Shown: piece by piece, positions 1 through 9,596 of the stretch | Layout of the letters: every line of letters starts with the position of its first letter | Numbering within the stretch: position 1 is the first letter of the stretch | From: an uncultured Methanomicrobiales archaeon | GTDB taxonomy: Archaea > Halobacteriota > Methanomicrobia > Methanomicrobiales > Methanospirillaceae | Reading direction: 5' to 3' | NCBI GenBank assembly: GCA_903828975.1 | Contig: CAIKOD010000118.1 | Coordinates: 1 to 38,542 of the forward strand | DNA length: 38,542 nt | Position numbers and translations under genes: made by a program | Notes under the pieces: model-generated | Databases searched by the model: none | Told to the model about the DNA's origin: nothing | What the model saw: the letters and a program-made list of their open reading frames with translations, nothing else

Positions 1-296
1 CACCTACTGAGCACGCAGCCATATGCAAGTATGGGTGGCGAGAGTCACGGCAATGGCACAGAAACGGCACGGCCTGTCATTAGCAATGATGCGACCGAGC
101 AAGGGGGTTAAAAATCCCCCCGTGCGAGAAGTGCGTCACGCACGAGATAACTCGCAGAGCGTAGGGACAGGATACGATGAAACGGTGAATCCCTGCGGGT
201 GCAAGCCGGAACAGGGCAGACGGGTAGCTCAGTACCTGCCCAGGTAGGCGCGTAGCTGAATGCCGCAATGAACAGAAGGAGGCTTACTCCTCCCAC
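1..296 (+). ncRNA. rnpB: RNase P RNA, 5' end cut by window edge
   Basis: This is the catalytic RNA of ribonuclease P, which removes tRNA 5' leaders. The evidence is the ordered set of conserved segments. A GGCACAGAAACGGC block near 55-69 corresponds to the conserved CAGAGA region. ACGATGAAACGGTGAATCCC lies near 173-192, followed by GGGTGCAAGCC. The 3' signature ACAGAAGGAGGCTTA is at 272-286, and CTCCTCCCAC after it would form the 3' strand of helix P1. The 5' strand of P1 and the first conserved region are not in the window, so the gene starts upstream. The small ORFs that cross this stretch on both strands are not coding. The 3' end is set to within a few bases. Confidence 0.88.
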
Positions 297-359
297 TCAT
301 TTCTTCTAAACGGTGATATGGGAAGATAATTTAAGGAAATATCACTATCAGTAATAATT

Positions 360-920
360 ATGCATATCCCTACTCCCAAAGAGATCAGGTCACGGAGGGA
401 AGTGCTCCAGATGCGACAGACTGAACTTGCCCGGAGAGCGGGAGTCAGCCAGTCAATGATCGCCCGCATCGAGTCCGGGAGTGTCGACCCCCGTGTCAGT
501 ACCTTAACCAGGATTCTCAATGTGCTGAACAGTTCAGTCAGGCACCGCGTTACCGCGTCAGATGTGATGCATACACCCGTTTTCGCGGTAAAACCGATCG
601 ACCCCATAACCACGGCTGTCGAGATAATGGACAAGAACAATATCTCGCAGCTACCGGTAATAGAGAACGGTGTACCCGTCGGATGTATTTCAGAGACCGC
701 TATTGTAAATGCAATTGAAGAGCAGCGGCTTCATAAAAGTCATATCTATTCTGCGAATGACTTCATGGAGTCCGGGTTTCCTACCGTCCCTCCTGATACT
801 GACGTGGAGACAGTAGTATCAATCCTCCAGCACCACCACGCAGTGCTTGTCCTCGAAGGCGGACGGGTGCAGGGGGTTATTACAAAACATGACCTGATCT
901 CCCTGATAGTCCGCCCGTAG
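360..920 (+). CDS. HTH-type transcriptional regulator with paired CBS domains
   Basis: The 186 aa protein has an N-terminal Cro/C1-type helix-turn-helix (about residues 8-55, with QTELARRAGVSQSMIARIES as the recognition core). A CBS domain pair follows (about 65-120 and 130-186). In this family CBS pairs bind adenosine nucleotides or similar ligands, so a ligand-responsive DNA-binding regulator is likely. The pathway it controls cannot be read from the sequence. It follows rnpB on the same strand after a 63-base gap. No clear Shine-Dalgarno site precedes the ATG. A weak AT-rich box about 26-35 bases upstream would fit a leaderless transcript (inference). Confidence 0.85.
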   Translation: MHIPTPKEIRSRREVLQMRQTELARRAGVSQSMIARIESGSVDPRVSTLTRILNVLNSSVRHRVTASDVMHTPVFAVKPIDPITTAVEIMDKNNISQLPVIENGVPVGCISETAIVNAIEEQRLHKSHIYSANDFMESGFPTVPPDTDVETVVSILQHHHAVLVLEGGRVQGVITKHDLISLIVRP

Positions 921-981
921 GTGCGAGTCCGGCAGTTACCGGTAAAAAAGGGTCAGATTATCATCTTTAAAAGGTGACACA

Positions 982-1650
982 CTAGATTTTTGAGACGAGG
1001 TCACGCAGGACTGACTCGGGGTCTTTTGCCTTGACCACACCCGAGGCAAGCAGGACACCATCAGTCCCGAGATCGATGGCAGTCCTGACACAATCCCCTG
1101 TCTGTATCCCTGCTCCGGTTAATACCATGACCTTTGGATTCACTAACCGGACCGCTTCTACAGTCTTTTTTATTATGTCAGGGTTTGCCTTCGCAACCGA
1201 TACGCCGCTCCCGATTAATTCAGGCGGTTCAACCGCCACATAGTCAGGCGAGAGGGCTGCAGCTGCGGCACTTGCTGCTTCGTTATTGGTACAGACGACG
1301 GATACCATGTGCGCTGCACGGAGTGCTGATACCGCGGCATCAATATCGGCAAGCGTGAGCCGCCGTTCTGAATGGTTTACAAGGGACCCCTTTGCACCTG
1401 CCTGTCTGAGTGCATCTGCGGTGATGGTCCCCGTATGGGCCCCTGGCTCTATCCCGTCAACGTGCTGGGCAAATACGGGGATTTCATAATGCCGTGATAT
1501 TGGATGAATATCGAGATAGGAGGGTGCGATACCGATTAACACACCGCTATCGACGCTGACAGCCTGGGCAATGGACGCAATCCGGTGCGCATGCTGTCCG
1601 GTACTTTCACGGTATGTCTTTAAATTAATCAGGATGAATGGGGCTGCCAT
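982..1650 (-). CDS. tpiA: Triosephosphate isomerase, archaeal type
   Basis: This enzyme interconverts glyceraldehyde 3-phosphate and dihydroxyacetone phosphate in glycolysis and gluconeogenesis. The 222 aa length matches the short archaeal form (bacterial forms are about 250 aa). Catalytic features are visible: the N-terminal ILINLKTY with Asn9 and Lys11, the histidine in VNHSERR, the glutamate in [13 protein letters not shown], and the phosphate-binding glycines near the C-terminus ([12 protein letters not shown]). The start at 1650 is preceded by a GGGGGTGA Shine-Dalgarno site. The U32 gene ends 56 bases upstream on the same strand, so the two may be co-transcribed. Confidence 0.95.
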   Translation of the reverse strand: MAAPFILINLKTYRESTGQHAHRIASIAQAVSVDSGVLIGIAPSYLDIHPISRHYEIPVFAQHVDGIEPGAHTGTITADALRQAGAKGSLVNHSERRLTLADIDAAVSALRAAHMVSVVCTNNEAASAAAAALSPDYVAVEPPELIGSGVSVAKANPDIIKKTVEAVRLVNPKVMVLTGAGIQTGDCVRTAIDLGTDGVLLASGVVKAKDPESVLRDLVSKI

Positions 1651-1706
1651 GTTCTTTCACCCCCATATATGCATTATTCGATAAAGAACTGCACGCTTCG
1701 GAAATG

Positions 1707-4322
1707 TCAGACAAGATTTCCCCGGAAGGATGCAGACGTGATGCCACCGAGCGAGATCTTTTTCACCGCAGTGAGGAGATCGCTGAATTGTTCCTGGCCG
1801 CAGGGCTCACGAGAACGCCTGATTGCTTCCCTGTATAACGAAACCATTTCTTTTGCATAGGCTGGTGTCTTAAGGCGGGCGTCGATGGCAACCGATGAAA
1901 CACCTGCATCAATGAGTCCCGGGATACTGTCGATCAGGCAGGTCTCGCTTGCGTTCCTGATGTGGGTGTGACACCATGGATCAACATTGAATGGAAAAGT
2001 CCTTCCGGTACCATCCTGCAGGCCGAAGAAGAGGTTTTCATTCAGCCCGCCGCATGAATCTTTCCCATGGGGTATACCAGCATGGATGCAGTCCCTGCTA
2101 TTAAGGACTTCAAGATTACCCTGGACGATGACTTCAAACGCATGGATTTCACCGTGGGAAAACCACGCAGCCAGTGCTGACAAATCGTTGTGAGATAATT
2201 CGGGGGACAGGGTCAGGCTGAAAAAGCCAGGTAATGAGCCGGCTGCGACATGGTTAAAAATATTCAGGCCCGCACCCCCGCATACCCGTATTGCAGGAAA
2301 TATACGACGGACCGTTGTACCAAGACCGGCGCTGTCAACCATGATACCACCGATCCCCGTTTCAAGCAGTTCCGGAAGGACCGTCAGTGACATATCGATA
2401 TAATCCCTTTCGGGGATTGACGGCCATTTCCAGAATATCTGCCGGCTGCTCCCTGCCATACGCACAAGCAAATCCCTGATCTGGGCAAACATATCCCAAA
2501 ATGGCCCCTGGTCCAGTGGAACGATAGCTGTATTCCGACACCGGCAGGCTTTAGAACCGGCCCCTGGTTCAAAATATACACGGTCACATCCGGCTTCCAG
2601 TGCTGCAATTGCTATTTCCGCCGAACTGGCATAAACCGAGATTTTCATGGGACGAAAACAATGGCCAGTGCAGGGAGCAGGTAGTGCCGTCAGGGACGTG
2701 TTAAACAATTCGGCCTTTTCTTCTGCAGATGATAGTTCAACTGGTCCGGGCCTCCATGAAGAGGCAATTGCCGATTCAGCACCCTCGAGGAGATCTCTTC
2801 TGAGCTGGTTCAATGCCGATACCGGAGCGTAGAGACCACCAGGATAATGGAGGACGAGGTCATGGACGACAAATGGGGTACCGCCGGTCCTGCGTACCTG
2901 CCAGGCGATCTGTTCACTCCCAAGAGGTGAATGTTCCGCAATTTCCATCGGCAGACCGATATGATTGTAACTGACCTGTACCCCGTCTTTACCGGGCATT
3001 ACTGCATTAATCACGGGGCGTCGCTCTTCATCCCAGGTGATGACAAGGTTAAGGGGGATCGGAAATTGTTTTCCCGTTAGCCCGGGTTTTTCTTTTTTTT
3101 CTGCGGTACCGTCATCCCTCCTACGGGTAAGATAGAGGAGGTCCCCGGGTTTTACTGCACTTGAAACCGGGACTTTCAGTCCGTCAGCATCTCTGACAGG
3201 CATCCCGTAGAGGATCATCCCGTTTTCAGCTCCCGTGCGCGGGTCTATGAACACTATCCCATCCCCCTGATACAGTAACGTAGATCCTGAAAGCCTGACC
3301 CGGGCCAGATGTGCCGGGGGATGATACGATATGACTGTTCCTACCGGGATACCCCTGTGATCAGGGTGGTCCCTGCCCATTATCCCGCGGTGATGCGCAC
3401 CTTTGAGGTAGCCACCGGTAAAACCCCTGTTAAAGGCAAGTGCAAGTTGCTCCTCTTCTTTATCCAGGGGGCTCCACTCCCCCAAGGCAATGGCATCAAT
3501 CGCCCTGCGATAGACCGATATTACGGTGGAGACGTAGCGGGGGGACCTCATCCGGCCCTCGATTTTTAAGCTCTCTACCGGGGCGCGGACAATGGATTCA
3601 AGGTCCCGGTAACTGCAGAGGTCCTTTGTCGACAGGAGGTACTCCTCATGCCACCGTGTTTTAGAAAGGGAAACAGGCCGCCCGTACGTATCCATCTGCC
3701 CACTCACGCAGGCATAGGGTTTCCGGCATGGCTGTGCACACATCCCCCGGTTCCCGCTCCTCCCTCCAATCATTGATGACAGGAGACACTGCCCTGAGTA
3801 CGAATAGCACAGTGCCCCATGGACAAAAATTTCAAGCCCCACGCCCTGGCACTCCGGGGTGGATGCGATGTCTGATATCTCTTCCAGGGAGAGTTCTCTT
3901 GCAAGTACTACCCTTGAAAATCCCAGTTCCCGTGCCCATGCCACACCCTCGCGGCTGTGGATAGTCATTTGCGTTGAGGCATGCAGGGGTAGTCCAGGTG
4001 CTATCTCCCGTGCTACCGAAGCGACACCAGTGTCCTGGACAAGGATGGCATCGATGCCCGCCTGGTATAAAAACAATATAAATTGGGCCGTATCGGGAAG
4101 TTCGGAGTCACGGACAAGCGTATTGACCGTGACATAAACCTTAACACCCCGTAAATGTGCATACTGCACGGCATTCTCGATCGAGGCCGGGTTAAAGTTT
4201 TCCGCAAAATTCCTGGCACTGAAACGGTTCCCGCCGAGGTATACAGCGTCGGCTCCCGCATCGATTGCGGCTACGAGCGATTCTGTTGAGCCGGCAGGTG
4301 CCAGGAGTTCCGGGACTTTCAT
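1707..4322 (-). CDS. U32 family protein, long RlhA/YdcP-like form
   Basis: The 871 aa protein starts with the U32 opening MKVPELLAPAGSTESL. It carries the family signature (EIFVHGALCYSYSGQC) followed by RGMCAQPC. These give the four closely spaced cysteines that bind [4Fe-4S] in U32 proteins. The length and the extra C-terminal half fit the forms with a DUF3656-like region, such as E. coli RlhA. U32 members studied so far hydroxylate RNA bases (RlhA, TrhP) or ubiquinone precursors, and the older peptidase/collagenase label is doubtful. RNA hydroxylation is therefore the likeliest role (inference). The reading frame stays open 24 codons further upstream, but the ATG at 4322 gives the conserved N-terminus and has GGGGTT in front of it. 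Confidence 0.85.
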   Translation of the reverse strand: MKVPELLAPAGSTESLVAAIDAGADAVYLGGNRFSARNFAENFNPASIENAVQYAHLRGVKVYVTVNTLVRDSELPDTAQFILFLYQAGIDAILVQDTGVASVAREIAPGLPLHASTQMTIHSREGVAWARELGFSRVVLARELSLEEISDIASTPECQGVGLEIFVHGALCYSYSGQCLLSSMIGGRSGNRGMCAQPCRKPYACVSGQMDTYGRPVSLSKTRWHEEYLLSTKDLCSYRDLESIVRAPVESLKIEGRMRSPRYVSTVISVYRRAIDAIALGEWSPLDKEEEQLALAFNRGFTGGYLKGAHHRGIMGRDHPDHRGIPVGTVISYHPPAHLARVRLSGSTLLYQGDGIVFIDPRTGAENGMILYGMPVRDADGLKVPVSSAVKPGDLLYLTRRRDDGTAEKKEKPGLTGKQFPIPLNLVITWDEERRPVINAVMPGKDGVQVSYNHIGLPMEIAEHSPLGSEQIAWQVRRTGGTPFVVHDLVLHYPGGLYAPVSALNQLRRDLLEGAESAIASSWRPGPVELSSAEEKAELFNTSLTALPAPCTGHCFRPMKISVYASSAEIAIAALEAGCDRVYFEPGAGSKACRCRNTAIVPLDQGPFWDMFAQIRDLLVRMAGSSRQIFWKWPSIPERDYIDMSLTVLPELLETGIGGIMVDSAGLGTTVRRIFPAIRVCGGAGLNIFNHVAAGSLPGFFSLTLSPELSHNDLSALAAWFSHGEIHAFEVIVQGNLEVLNSRDCIHAGIPHGKDSCGGLNENLFFGLQDGTGRTFPFNVDPWCHTHIRNASETCLIDSIPGLIDAGVSSVAIDARLKTPAYAKEMVSLYREAIRRSREPCGQEQFSDLLTAVKKISLGGITSASFRGNLV

Positions 4323-4469
4323 TCGTAACCCCGGCCCACTGCATCCCGGGGGTTGTGCATCACCATGGTATCCGGTTTCCGCGACATTGCGCACCTGACA
4401 TAAGAATAGGTAAACTGTGTTCTTAATGCTGTTTTTTTTTGGTACCTGCCGCCATCTGTCACCATAAAG

Positions 4470-5009
4470 TCAACCCGCAAGGCCGGATATCCAGTGAATA
4501 AATCCTTCACTTACCGGTAACAGGAACGCTGAAGCTGCACAGAATGTCCCCATCATAACGATAAATGCAATCTTTCGCTCCCATCCAAGAAGCCATGTCA
4601 CAGCAGGGCAGACAAAAAACCCAACTACCAGCATCCCGGGGACAAGGGCAAAAACCCCGTATTTTTTAACAAGTGGTGATGAACCGTATTTCCCTCGTGT
4701 TCGCTCAAGAAAACGGGCCACCCGGGGTGAATATTTCCCGGAATGGTCAAATATTGATAACTGGAAAAAAATAATTCCGGTCGCTACAAGTGAAACAATA
4801 ATAAATGTAATGGCATTATCCATATCAAGCGCAGTTCCGATGAACACGGCCCCATATTCAAGTATCAATGTCGCTGACATCAGTACCAGGACAGACCCAG
4901 GTGGGACCATGAAGAAAAAACCGGCAATAAATGGTGCTATTCCTCCAATAAATAGTGCAATAATGCAATCCCTGGATATCACCCTTGCAGGGAGGCCCGG
5001 TCCGGTCAT
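4470..5009 (-). CDS. Small integral membrane protein, possibly Sm_multidrug_ex family
   Basis: The 179 aa protein has about four or five predicted membrane segments. The hydrophobic runs start near residues 16, 38, 65, 122 and 145, and a basic, hydrophilic loop lies between (FLERTRGKYGSSPLVKKYG). The loop followed by a Gly/Pro-rich helix is reminiscent of COG2426 'small multidrug export' proteins, but I cannot confirm this and no substrate is suggested. The start is uncertain because no good Shine-Dalgarno site precedes 5009. It lies divergent to aroD. Confidence 0.65.
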   Translation of the reverse strand: MTGPGLPARVISRDCIIALFIGGIAPFIAGFFFMVPPGSVLVLMSATLILEYGAVFIGTALDMDNAITFIIVSLVATGIIFFQLSIFDHSGKYSPRVARFLERTRGKYGSSPLVKKYGVFALVPGMLVVGFFVCPAVTWLLGWERKIAFIVMMGTFCAASAFLLPVSEGFIHWISGLAG

Positions 5010-5017
5010 AATGGCTG

Positions 5018-5060
5018 TTAAGATATAAGAACCCCGGGGGAATATGTTATCGGGAGAGGT
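5018..5060 (+). promoter_or_regulatory. aroD promoter and Shine-Dalgarno site
   Basis: A TATA-like box (TTAAGATATAAG, 5018-5029) lies about 45 bases upstream of the ATG at 5071, and GGGAGAGGT (5052-5060) lies 10 bases upstream. This spacing favours 5071 over the ATG at 5044, which would fall close to the expected transcription start. Inference from position only. Confidence 0.5.
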
Positions 5061-5070
5061 ACACGGGAAG

Positions 5071-5727
5071 ATGAAGATTGTCGTATCAACCGGTGAGCGG
5101 CCAAGTGGGACTCACCTGCTCCGGTATAATCCTGACCTGATTGAAGTTCGACTTGACCTGTTGCAGGGGGACATCCCCGGAGCTGTCCGGGAATGGTATG
5201 CGGAGACTGAAATTCCATTAGTCCTGACTCTCCGGAGTGAGCAGGAGGGAGGGGCATTTTCCGGCGATTCTGACCTCTGGATCGAAACCATTACGCCTCT
5301 TCTCCCCTATGCGTCCTATATCGATATTGAACAACGGTTCTCCTCTCATGCCCGTTACATCAGGGAGCAGGGAGTCAGCATCATCGCTTCAAATCACATG
5401 AAACGTATGCCGTCAATAGAGGAACTGGCCGCAATCGACGACGCTCTCCGTGAATATGGTGATATACCCAAAATTGTCGTCACCCCATCAGATGAACATG
5501 ACATGGTCCTCTTCCTCTCATTTACTATCCACGCTGAAAAACCGGTGATATCGAGTATTATGGGAGAACATTACCGGTACATGCGTCCGATTCTCCCCCT
5601 GTTTGGTTCAGAGTGGATATTCGCGCATGCAGGTGAAGCTACCGCTGCGGGCCAGTACCATATCAGCGACCTCCGGGAAATTTATGCCCGTCTCCTGGCA
5701 GGGAACGGGACGGCAAATACCCGTTAA
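5071..5727 (+). CDS. aroD: 3-dehydroquinate dehydratase, type I
   Basis: This enzyme dehydrates 3-dehydroquinate to 3-dehydroshikimate through a Schiff-base lysine. The 218 aa protein begins MKIVVSTGERPSG and has the type I barrel motifs: DLIEVRLDLL, LVLTLRSEQEGG, YIDIE, the catalytic histidine in IASNHMK, the lysine strand IPKIVVTP, and the C-terminal GSEWIFAHAG. The upstream in-frame ATG at 5044 is rejected because of the promoter and Shine-Dalgarno placement. It is the only aromatic-pathway gene here on the + strand and converges on aroC, so it has its own promoter. A hairpin terminator follows. Confidence 0.94.
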   Translation: MKIVVSTGERPSGTHLLRYNPDLIEVRLDLLQGDIPGAVREWYAETEIPLVLTLRSEQEGGAFSGDSDLWIETITPLLPYASYIDIEQRFSSHARYIREQGVSIIASNHMKRMPSIEELAAIDDALREYGDIPKIVVTPSDEHDMVLFLSFTIHAEKPVISSIMGEHYRYMRPILPLFGSEWIFAHAGEATAAGQYHISDLREIYARLLAGNGTANTR

Positions 5728-5770
5728 TAACCTGCAAAAAATACCTGAAATGGCACGTGGTGTCATCCCA

Positions 5771-5800
5771 CCCCTGTGTTATCAGGGGTTTCCTTTTTTT
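5771..5800 (+). terminator. Hairpin terminator after aroD
   Basis: CCCCTG (5771-5776), a six-base loop and CAGGGG (5783-5788) are followed by a T-rich run to 5800. It lies 43 bases after the aroD stop, in the convergent gap with aroC. Confidence 0.7.
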
Positions 5801-5823
5801 AGAATGCGCTAAAAAGCGAAAAA

Positions 5824-6843
5824 TCAGGCAGGGTTATTCTTCAGGATGTCCTGAAACCCTGAATATTTCAGTTGTTCAAGGAGGCCGTCAACCAACACCA
5901 GCGCGATCATCGCCTCTGCCACCGGGACAATCCGTGGGGCGATGCAGGGATCGTGCCTCCCCTGAACAGAGATCGTTACAGGCATGCCGGTAACCGTCAC
6001 GGTCTGTTGTTCCCTTAAAATAGACGGTGTCGGTTTTACAGCGATGCGGACGATAATATCTGCCCCAGTGCTGATACCCCCAAGAATACCACCTGCATGG
6101 TTGGTCAAAAACCCTTCAGGGGTCATTTCATCGTTATTTTCACTCCCTGACAATGCAGCTGCACGGAACCCTTCACCAATCTCCACGCCTTTCACAGAGC
6201 CAATCCCCATCATGGCATGGGCAATAGCAGCATCGAGTTTCCCTGATACCGGGTCCCCGATACCCGGAGGCGTACCTTTCGCAAGAATCTCTACAATTCC
6301 CCCGACAGAATTTCCAGCGTCCCTGGCAGTCCTGATCTCTGCTTCCATTTCAGCAGGAAGTGTTTTTCCATGGACTTCTATGACCCGCCCTGATATTGAT
6401 ACCCCTTTGTAGCCAAGAACCTTCAGAGCGACGGCACCTGCAGCAACGCGGGATATCGTCTCTCTTCCGGAACTTCGTCCCCCACCCCTGGAATCCCGGA
6501 TGCCATATTTTACCAGGTAGGTATAATCAGCATGCCCGGGCCTGAACACATCCTTCAGGGGGAGATAATCTTCGGTTTTCATCTCCTTATTCCGGATAAT
6601 AAGGGCGATCGGTGTGCCGGTGGTTTTTCCCTCGAATATCCCTGATAGCATCTCCACATGGTCTTCTTCCTTTCTCTGCGATGCCAGATCTGACTGGCCA
6701 GGGCGTCGCCTGTCAAGGAGTGGCTGGATATCTGATTCTGTTAACGGGACACCTGCCGGGCATCCGTCTATAACTACACCAAGCGCTTTTCCGTGGCTTT
6801 CCCCGAACGTGGTACAGCGGAAATTATTACCAAAGGTATTCAC
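5824..6843 (-). CDS. aroC: Chorismate synthase
   Basis: This enzyme converts EPSP to chorismate with reduced FMN. The 339 aa protein starts at a GTG ([18 protein letters not shown]) and has the family motifs [27 protein letters not shown], the RPGHADYTY region, [20 protein letters not shown] and GGISTGADI. The open frame runs 77 codons further upstream, but that part is unrelated and overlaps the upstream gene's end. The GTG at 6843 has an excellent GGAGGGGGTG site six bases ahead of it. It is the last gene of the - strand aromatic cluster, 61 bases after the kinase-dehydrogenase fusion. Confidence 0.95.
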   Translation of the reverse strand: MNTFGNNFRCTTFGESHGKALGVVIDGCPAGVPLTESDIQPLLDRRRPGQSDLASQRKEEDHVEMLSGIFEGKTTGTPIALIIRNKEMKTEDYLPLKDVFRPGHADYTYLVKYGIRDSRGGGRSSGRETISRVAAGAVALKVLGYKGVSISGRVIEVHGKTLPAEMEAEIRTARDAGNSVGGIVEILAKGTPPGIGDPVSGKLDAAIAHAMMGIGSVKGVEIGEGFRAAALSGSENNDEMTPEGFLTNHAGGILGGISTGADIIVRIAVKPTPSILREQQTVTVTGMPVTISVQGRHDPCIAPRIVPVAEAMIALVLVDGLLEQLKYSGFQDILKNNPA

Positions 6844-6904
6844 CGGGAACACCCCCTCCAAGGGCTGGCAGGCCCGATACATGAAAAATACCTTGTTAAC
6901 GTGT

Positions 6905-8293
6905 TCATATAACATACCCCCGTACAACCGCAGGGAGCACCTCGATACCGGTGAAACAGCGGAACTGGGCACAGGCCTGGCGCACAAACATTTCAGTCCC
7001 GGGGATCGTGAGACAACCTGCTTTCCGGGCCGCGACCAGAAGCGGGGTGTCTGCAGGAGTATAGACCAGATCATAAATGGTCATCCCGGGTTTCAGCAGT
7101 GAGATATCAACTATTGACCGCATGTCAGACCCCATTCCAACCGGTGTTGCGTTGATGACGACATCAGGGTTAACTTCTGAAAACCCGGACAAGGGTTTGA
7201 CCAGAACAGAAAACCTTTCTGATAGTTCCTTTGCTTTCGCCTGTGTCCTGGTAAGGATCGTAACGTCCATATCAAGGGACTGTAATGCATACACTGCTGC
7301 AGCAGCAGCTCCCCCTGCCCCGATAACTGCAGCCCGTGACCCTTTCAGGTGACTCAGTGGGTCCATTATCCCGGTCCAGTCGGTATTAAACCCGAAGGTT
7401 GTACCTTCACACATCACGAGAGTGTTCGCCGCACCGATTGCCCTTACAGGGTCATCTGCTTCATCGATAAAGGCCAGCGCCTCGGATTTAAAGGGGATGG
7501 TAACGGAAATACCGCGTATACCTGTTTTTTTCGCCTCCCCGATGATTTCCCCGAAGTCGGGCCAGCATAACCTTGTGTAGTGGCAGTTCAGGCGGTATTG
7601 CGAGAACAGGCGGTTAAAGAGAGGGGGAGAGAGACTATGGTTACACGGGTTTCCTGCAACAGCGTAGATACGGGTAAGGGGATCCCGGTCGGGAGATCCA
7701 ATAGCGGATTCAAGTGCATCGGCCTCTTCTGGTTCAATTGAAGTTTTCCTCACAAATGACAGGAAACCTGCTGCACCCTTACTGGTTAAATTCCCCTCTG
7801 CCAGTATATGCCGTATGACCATGGCCGTCTCATTTGCGTCTTTCCGTGTAGTACTAATGCAAAAATCTGCTGATGCAATGTAAAACGGTCTCCTAATGGC
7901 CTGGAGCTCATGGATCTCCTCCCTGAGCGGAAGCCTTGTAAGGGAAGGGCGTTCTGTGCGGGCGATCCTCTGCTCAATGGTCCGGTCATCAGCAGTGAGA
8001 AGGAACACGGTGCTCCCCCGCCTTATTGCGGCCACGTTGGAGGGGTCCATTATTGCCCCTCCTCCCGTACTGACCACGGATTCAGATACATCAAGGGAGG
8101 CGATGACTGCACATTCCTTCTTCCGGAAATATTCCTCCCCGTGCTTCTGGAATATTTCATATATTGTCATCCCGGAACGTTTTTCGATCAGGGCATCTGT
8201 ATCAAAAAACGGCACGCCGAGCATGTGTGCAAGGAGTTCCCCGACCCTTGTCTTACCTGTCCCCCGAAACCCGGTGAGAACTATTCTTACCAT
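6905..8293 (-). CDS. Fused shikimate kinase and shikimate dehydrogenase
   Basis: The 462 aa protein joins two enzymes. Residues 1-165 are a bacterial-type (AroK, P-loop) shikimate kinase with Walker A GFRGTGKT (8-15), the shikimate-binding D31/D33 and R57, the GGG motif at 77-79, and an Arg-rich lid near 112-120. After a linker of about 40 residues, 209-462 are shikimate 5-dehydrogenase, with [20 protein letters not shown] (catalytic Lys269), a GAGGAAAAA dinucleotide-binding loop and INATPVGM. The two activities are consecutive: 3-dehydroshikimate to shikimate to shikimate 3-phosphate. Most archaea use a GHMP-family shikimate kinase instead. The start at 8293 has GGAGG seven bases upstream. 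The open frame extends further upstream but only overlaps aroA. Confidence 0.93.
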   Translation of the reverse strand: MVRIVLTGFRGTGKTRVGELLAHMLGVPFFDTDALIEKRSGMTIYEIFQKHGEEYFRKKECAVIASLDVSESVVSTGGGAIMDPSNVAAIRRGSTVFLLTADDRTIEQRIARTERPSLTRLPLREEIHELQAIRRPFYIASADFCISTTRKDANETAMVIRHILAEGNLTSKGAAGFLSFVRKTSIEPEEADALESAIGSPDRDPLTRIYAVAGNPCNHSLSPPLFNRLFSQYRLNCHYTRLCWPDFGEIIGEAKKTGIRGISVTIPFKSEALAFIDEADDPVRAIGAANTLVMCEGTTFGFNTDWTGIMDPLSHLKGSRAAVIGAGGAAAAAVYALQSLDMDVTILTRTQAKAKELSERFSVLVKPLSGFSEVNPDVVINATPVGMGSDMRSIVDISLLKPGMTIYDLVYTPADTPLLVAARKAGCLTIPGTEMFVRQACAQFRCFTGIEVLPAVVRGYVI

Positions 8294-8327
8294 ATCTAAT
8301 CCTCCATTTCCACTGTATCGTACCACG

Positions 8328-9596
8328 TCATTCCGGTGCAATCCCCCTGATAATTTCAAAGAAATCAGGAAACGACTTGTCCACGCATCCTGCATTTCTG
8401 ATAGTTATATCCCCCCGTGTCAGTGCCAGTACCGCAGCACTCATCGCAGTCCGGTGGTCATCTCCCGGGTCGACAACGCCGCCATGGAGTGGGACAGGTG
8501 TGATACTGATCCCGTCCCCGGTCATACTCGCATTACCCCCGAGTCCGTTCAGGAGGTCAACCGTTGCGTTCAACCGGTCACTCTCCTTGTATTTCAGGTG
8601 GGAGGTACCAGTGATGTGGGACGGTGTGGATGCCATGGCTGCAACCATACAAAGTGTCTGTACCGTGTCAGGAGATGAAGACATATCCATCGTGATTCCC
8701 GTAAGGTCTCCAGTCCTCTCAACCCTGATACTATCTGCCTGGTACGTAACCCTGCACCCCATCCGGCCCAGTGCATCGACAAACATACGGTCTCCCTGCA
8801 CTGATCCGGGATTGAGACCGGCCACTTCCACAAAACCCCCGCAAACTGCAGCAATTGCAAAAAAGTACGATGCCGATGAGTAATCACCTTCAATGGTATA
8901 ATTACGGCCTTCGTAACCTGTGCCGGACCTGATCATGAACCTGTGATATCCCTCTCGACCGGGTTTCACCCCGAATGTCTCCATGCAGTCAGCCGTAATA
9001 TCAAGGTAGGAACGTGATGCGATATCCCCGGTAACCAGGACTTCGACATCGGCATCGGCATAGGGCGCCGGGATCATCAGTGCAGAAATAAACTGGCTGC
9101 TGATAGTGCCTGGAATTGAAACAACCCCGCCCCGGATTCTACCTTCAACAAGGACCGGAGGATACCCTGCGTTTGAAAGATACCTGATCCGGCCACCAAT
9201 AGAATTGAGCGCTTCCACAAGATGTCCGACAGGGCGTTCCTGCATCCGTGGGCTCCCGGTAAAAATTACCGGTTGAGGGCATAACAACGTAGCTGCGGTC
9301 AGGAGCCGGAAGCTGGTACCTGAGTTTTCCATATCGAGGGCCGTCATCTTCTCACAGGAAAAGTGCCCGGAACAACCCCTGATGCGGAGCATTCCAGGCT
9401 CCCCGCTTATGCCCGCACCAAGCGCCCGGAGTGCACGGCAGGTGACCCGCGTATCTCCTGAATCAAGAGGATTTGTTATCTCTGAAACGCCATGGGCAAT
9501 TGCCGCAATAATGAGCGCCCGGTGTGTATAACTTTTTGAAGGAGGGGCGGTGACGCGGTACTCGCACTCCTTCATTTTTGGGAGGGTGATATTCAC
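8328..9596 (-). CDS. aroA: EPSP synthase (3-phosphoshikimate 1-carboxyvinyltransferase)
   Basis: This enzyme transfers enolpyruvyl from PEP to shikimate 3-phosphate. The 422 aa protein has APPSKSYTHRALI near the start (PEP/S3P-binding Lys-Ser), the SGTSFRLL loop, GSPRMQERPV (Arg residues), SSQFISALM, KESDRL and the C-terminal DDHRTAMSAAVLAL. The ATG overlaps the stop of the prephenate dehydratase gene by four bases, which indicates translational coupling. The fused kinase that supplies its substrate starts 34 bases downstream. Confidence 0.96.
   Translation of the reverse strand: MNITLPKMKECEYRVTAPPSKSYTHRALIIAAIAHGVSEITNPLDSGDTRVTCRALRALGAGISGEPGMLRIRGCSGHFSCEKMTALDMENSGTSFRLLTAATLLCPQPVIFTGSPRMQERPVGHLVEALNSIGGRIRYLSNAGYPPVLVEGRIRGGVVSIPGTISSQFISALMIPAPYADADVEVLVTGDIASRSYLDITADCMETFGVKPGREGYHRFMIRSGTGYEGRNYTIEGDYSSASYFFAIAAVCGGFVEVAGLNPGSVQGDRMFVDALGRMGCRVTYQADSIRVERTGDLTGITMDMSSSPDTVQTLCMVAAMASTPSHITGTSHLKYKESDRLNATVDLLNGLGGNASMTGDGISITPVPLHGGVVDPGDDHRTAMSAAVLALTRGDITIRNAGCVDKSFPDFFEIIRGIAPE

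Noticed and set aside
1-296. Small overlapping ORFs on both strands at the left end
   Set aside because: They lie in the structured RNase P RNA and have no protein features.
1707-4322. Literal protease/collagenase function for the U32 protein
   Set aside because: Members characterised in recent work are Fe-S dependent hydroxylases, and the cysteine motif fits that. The peptidase label is historical.
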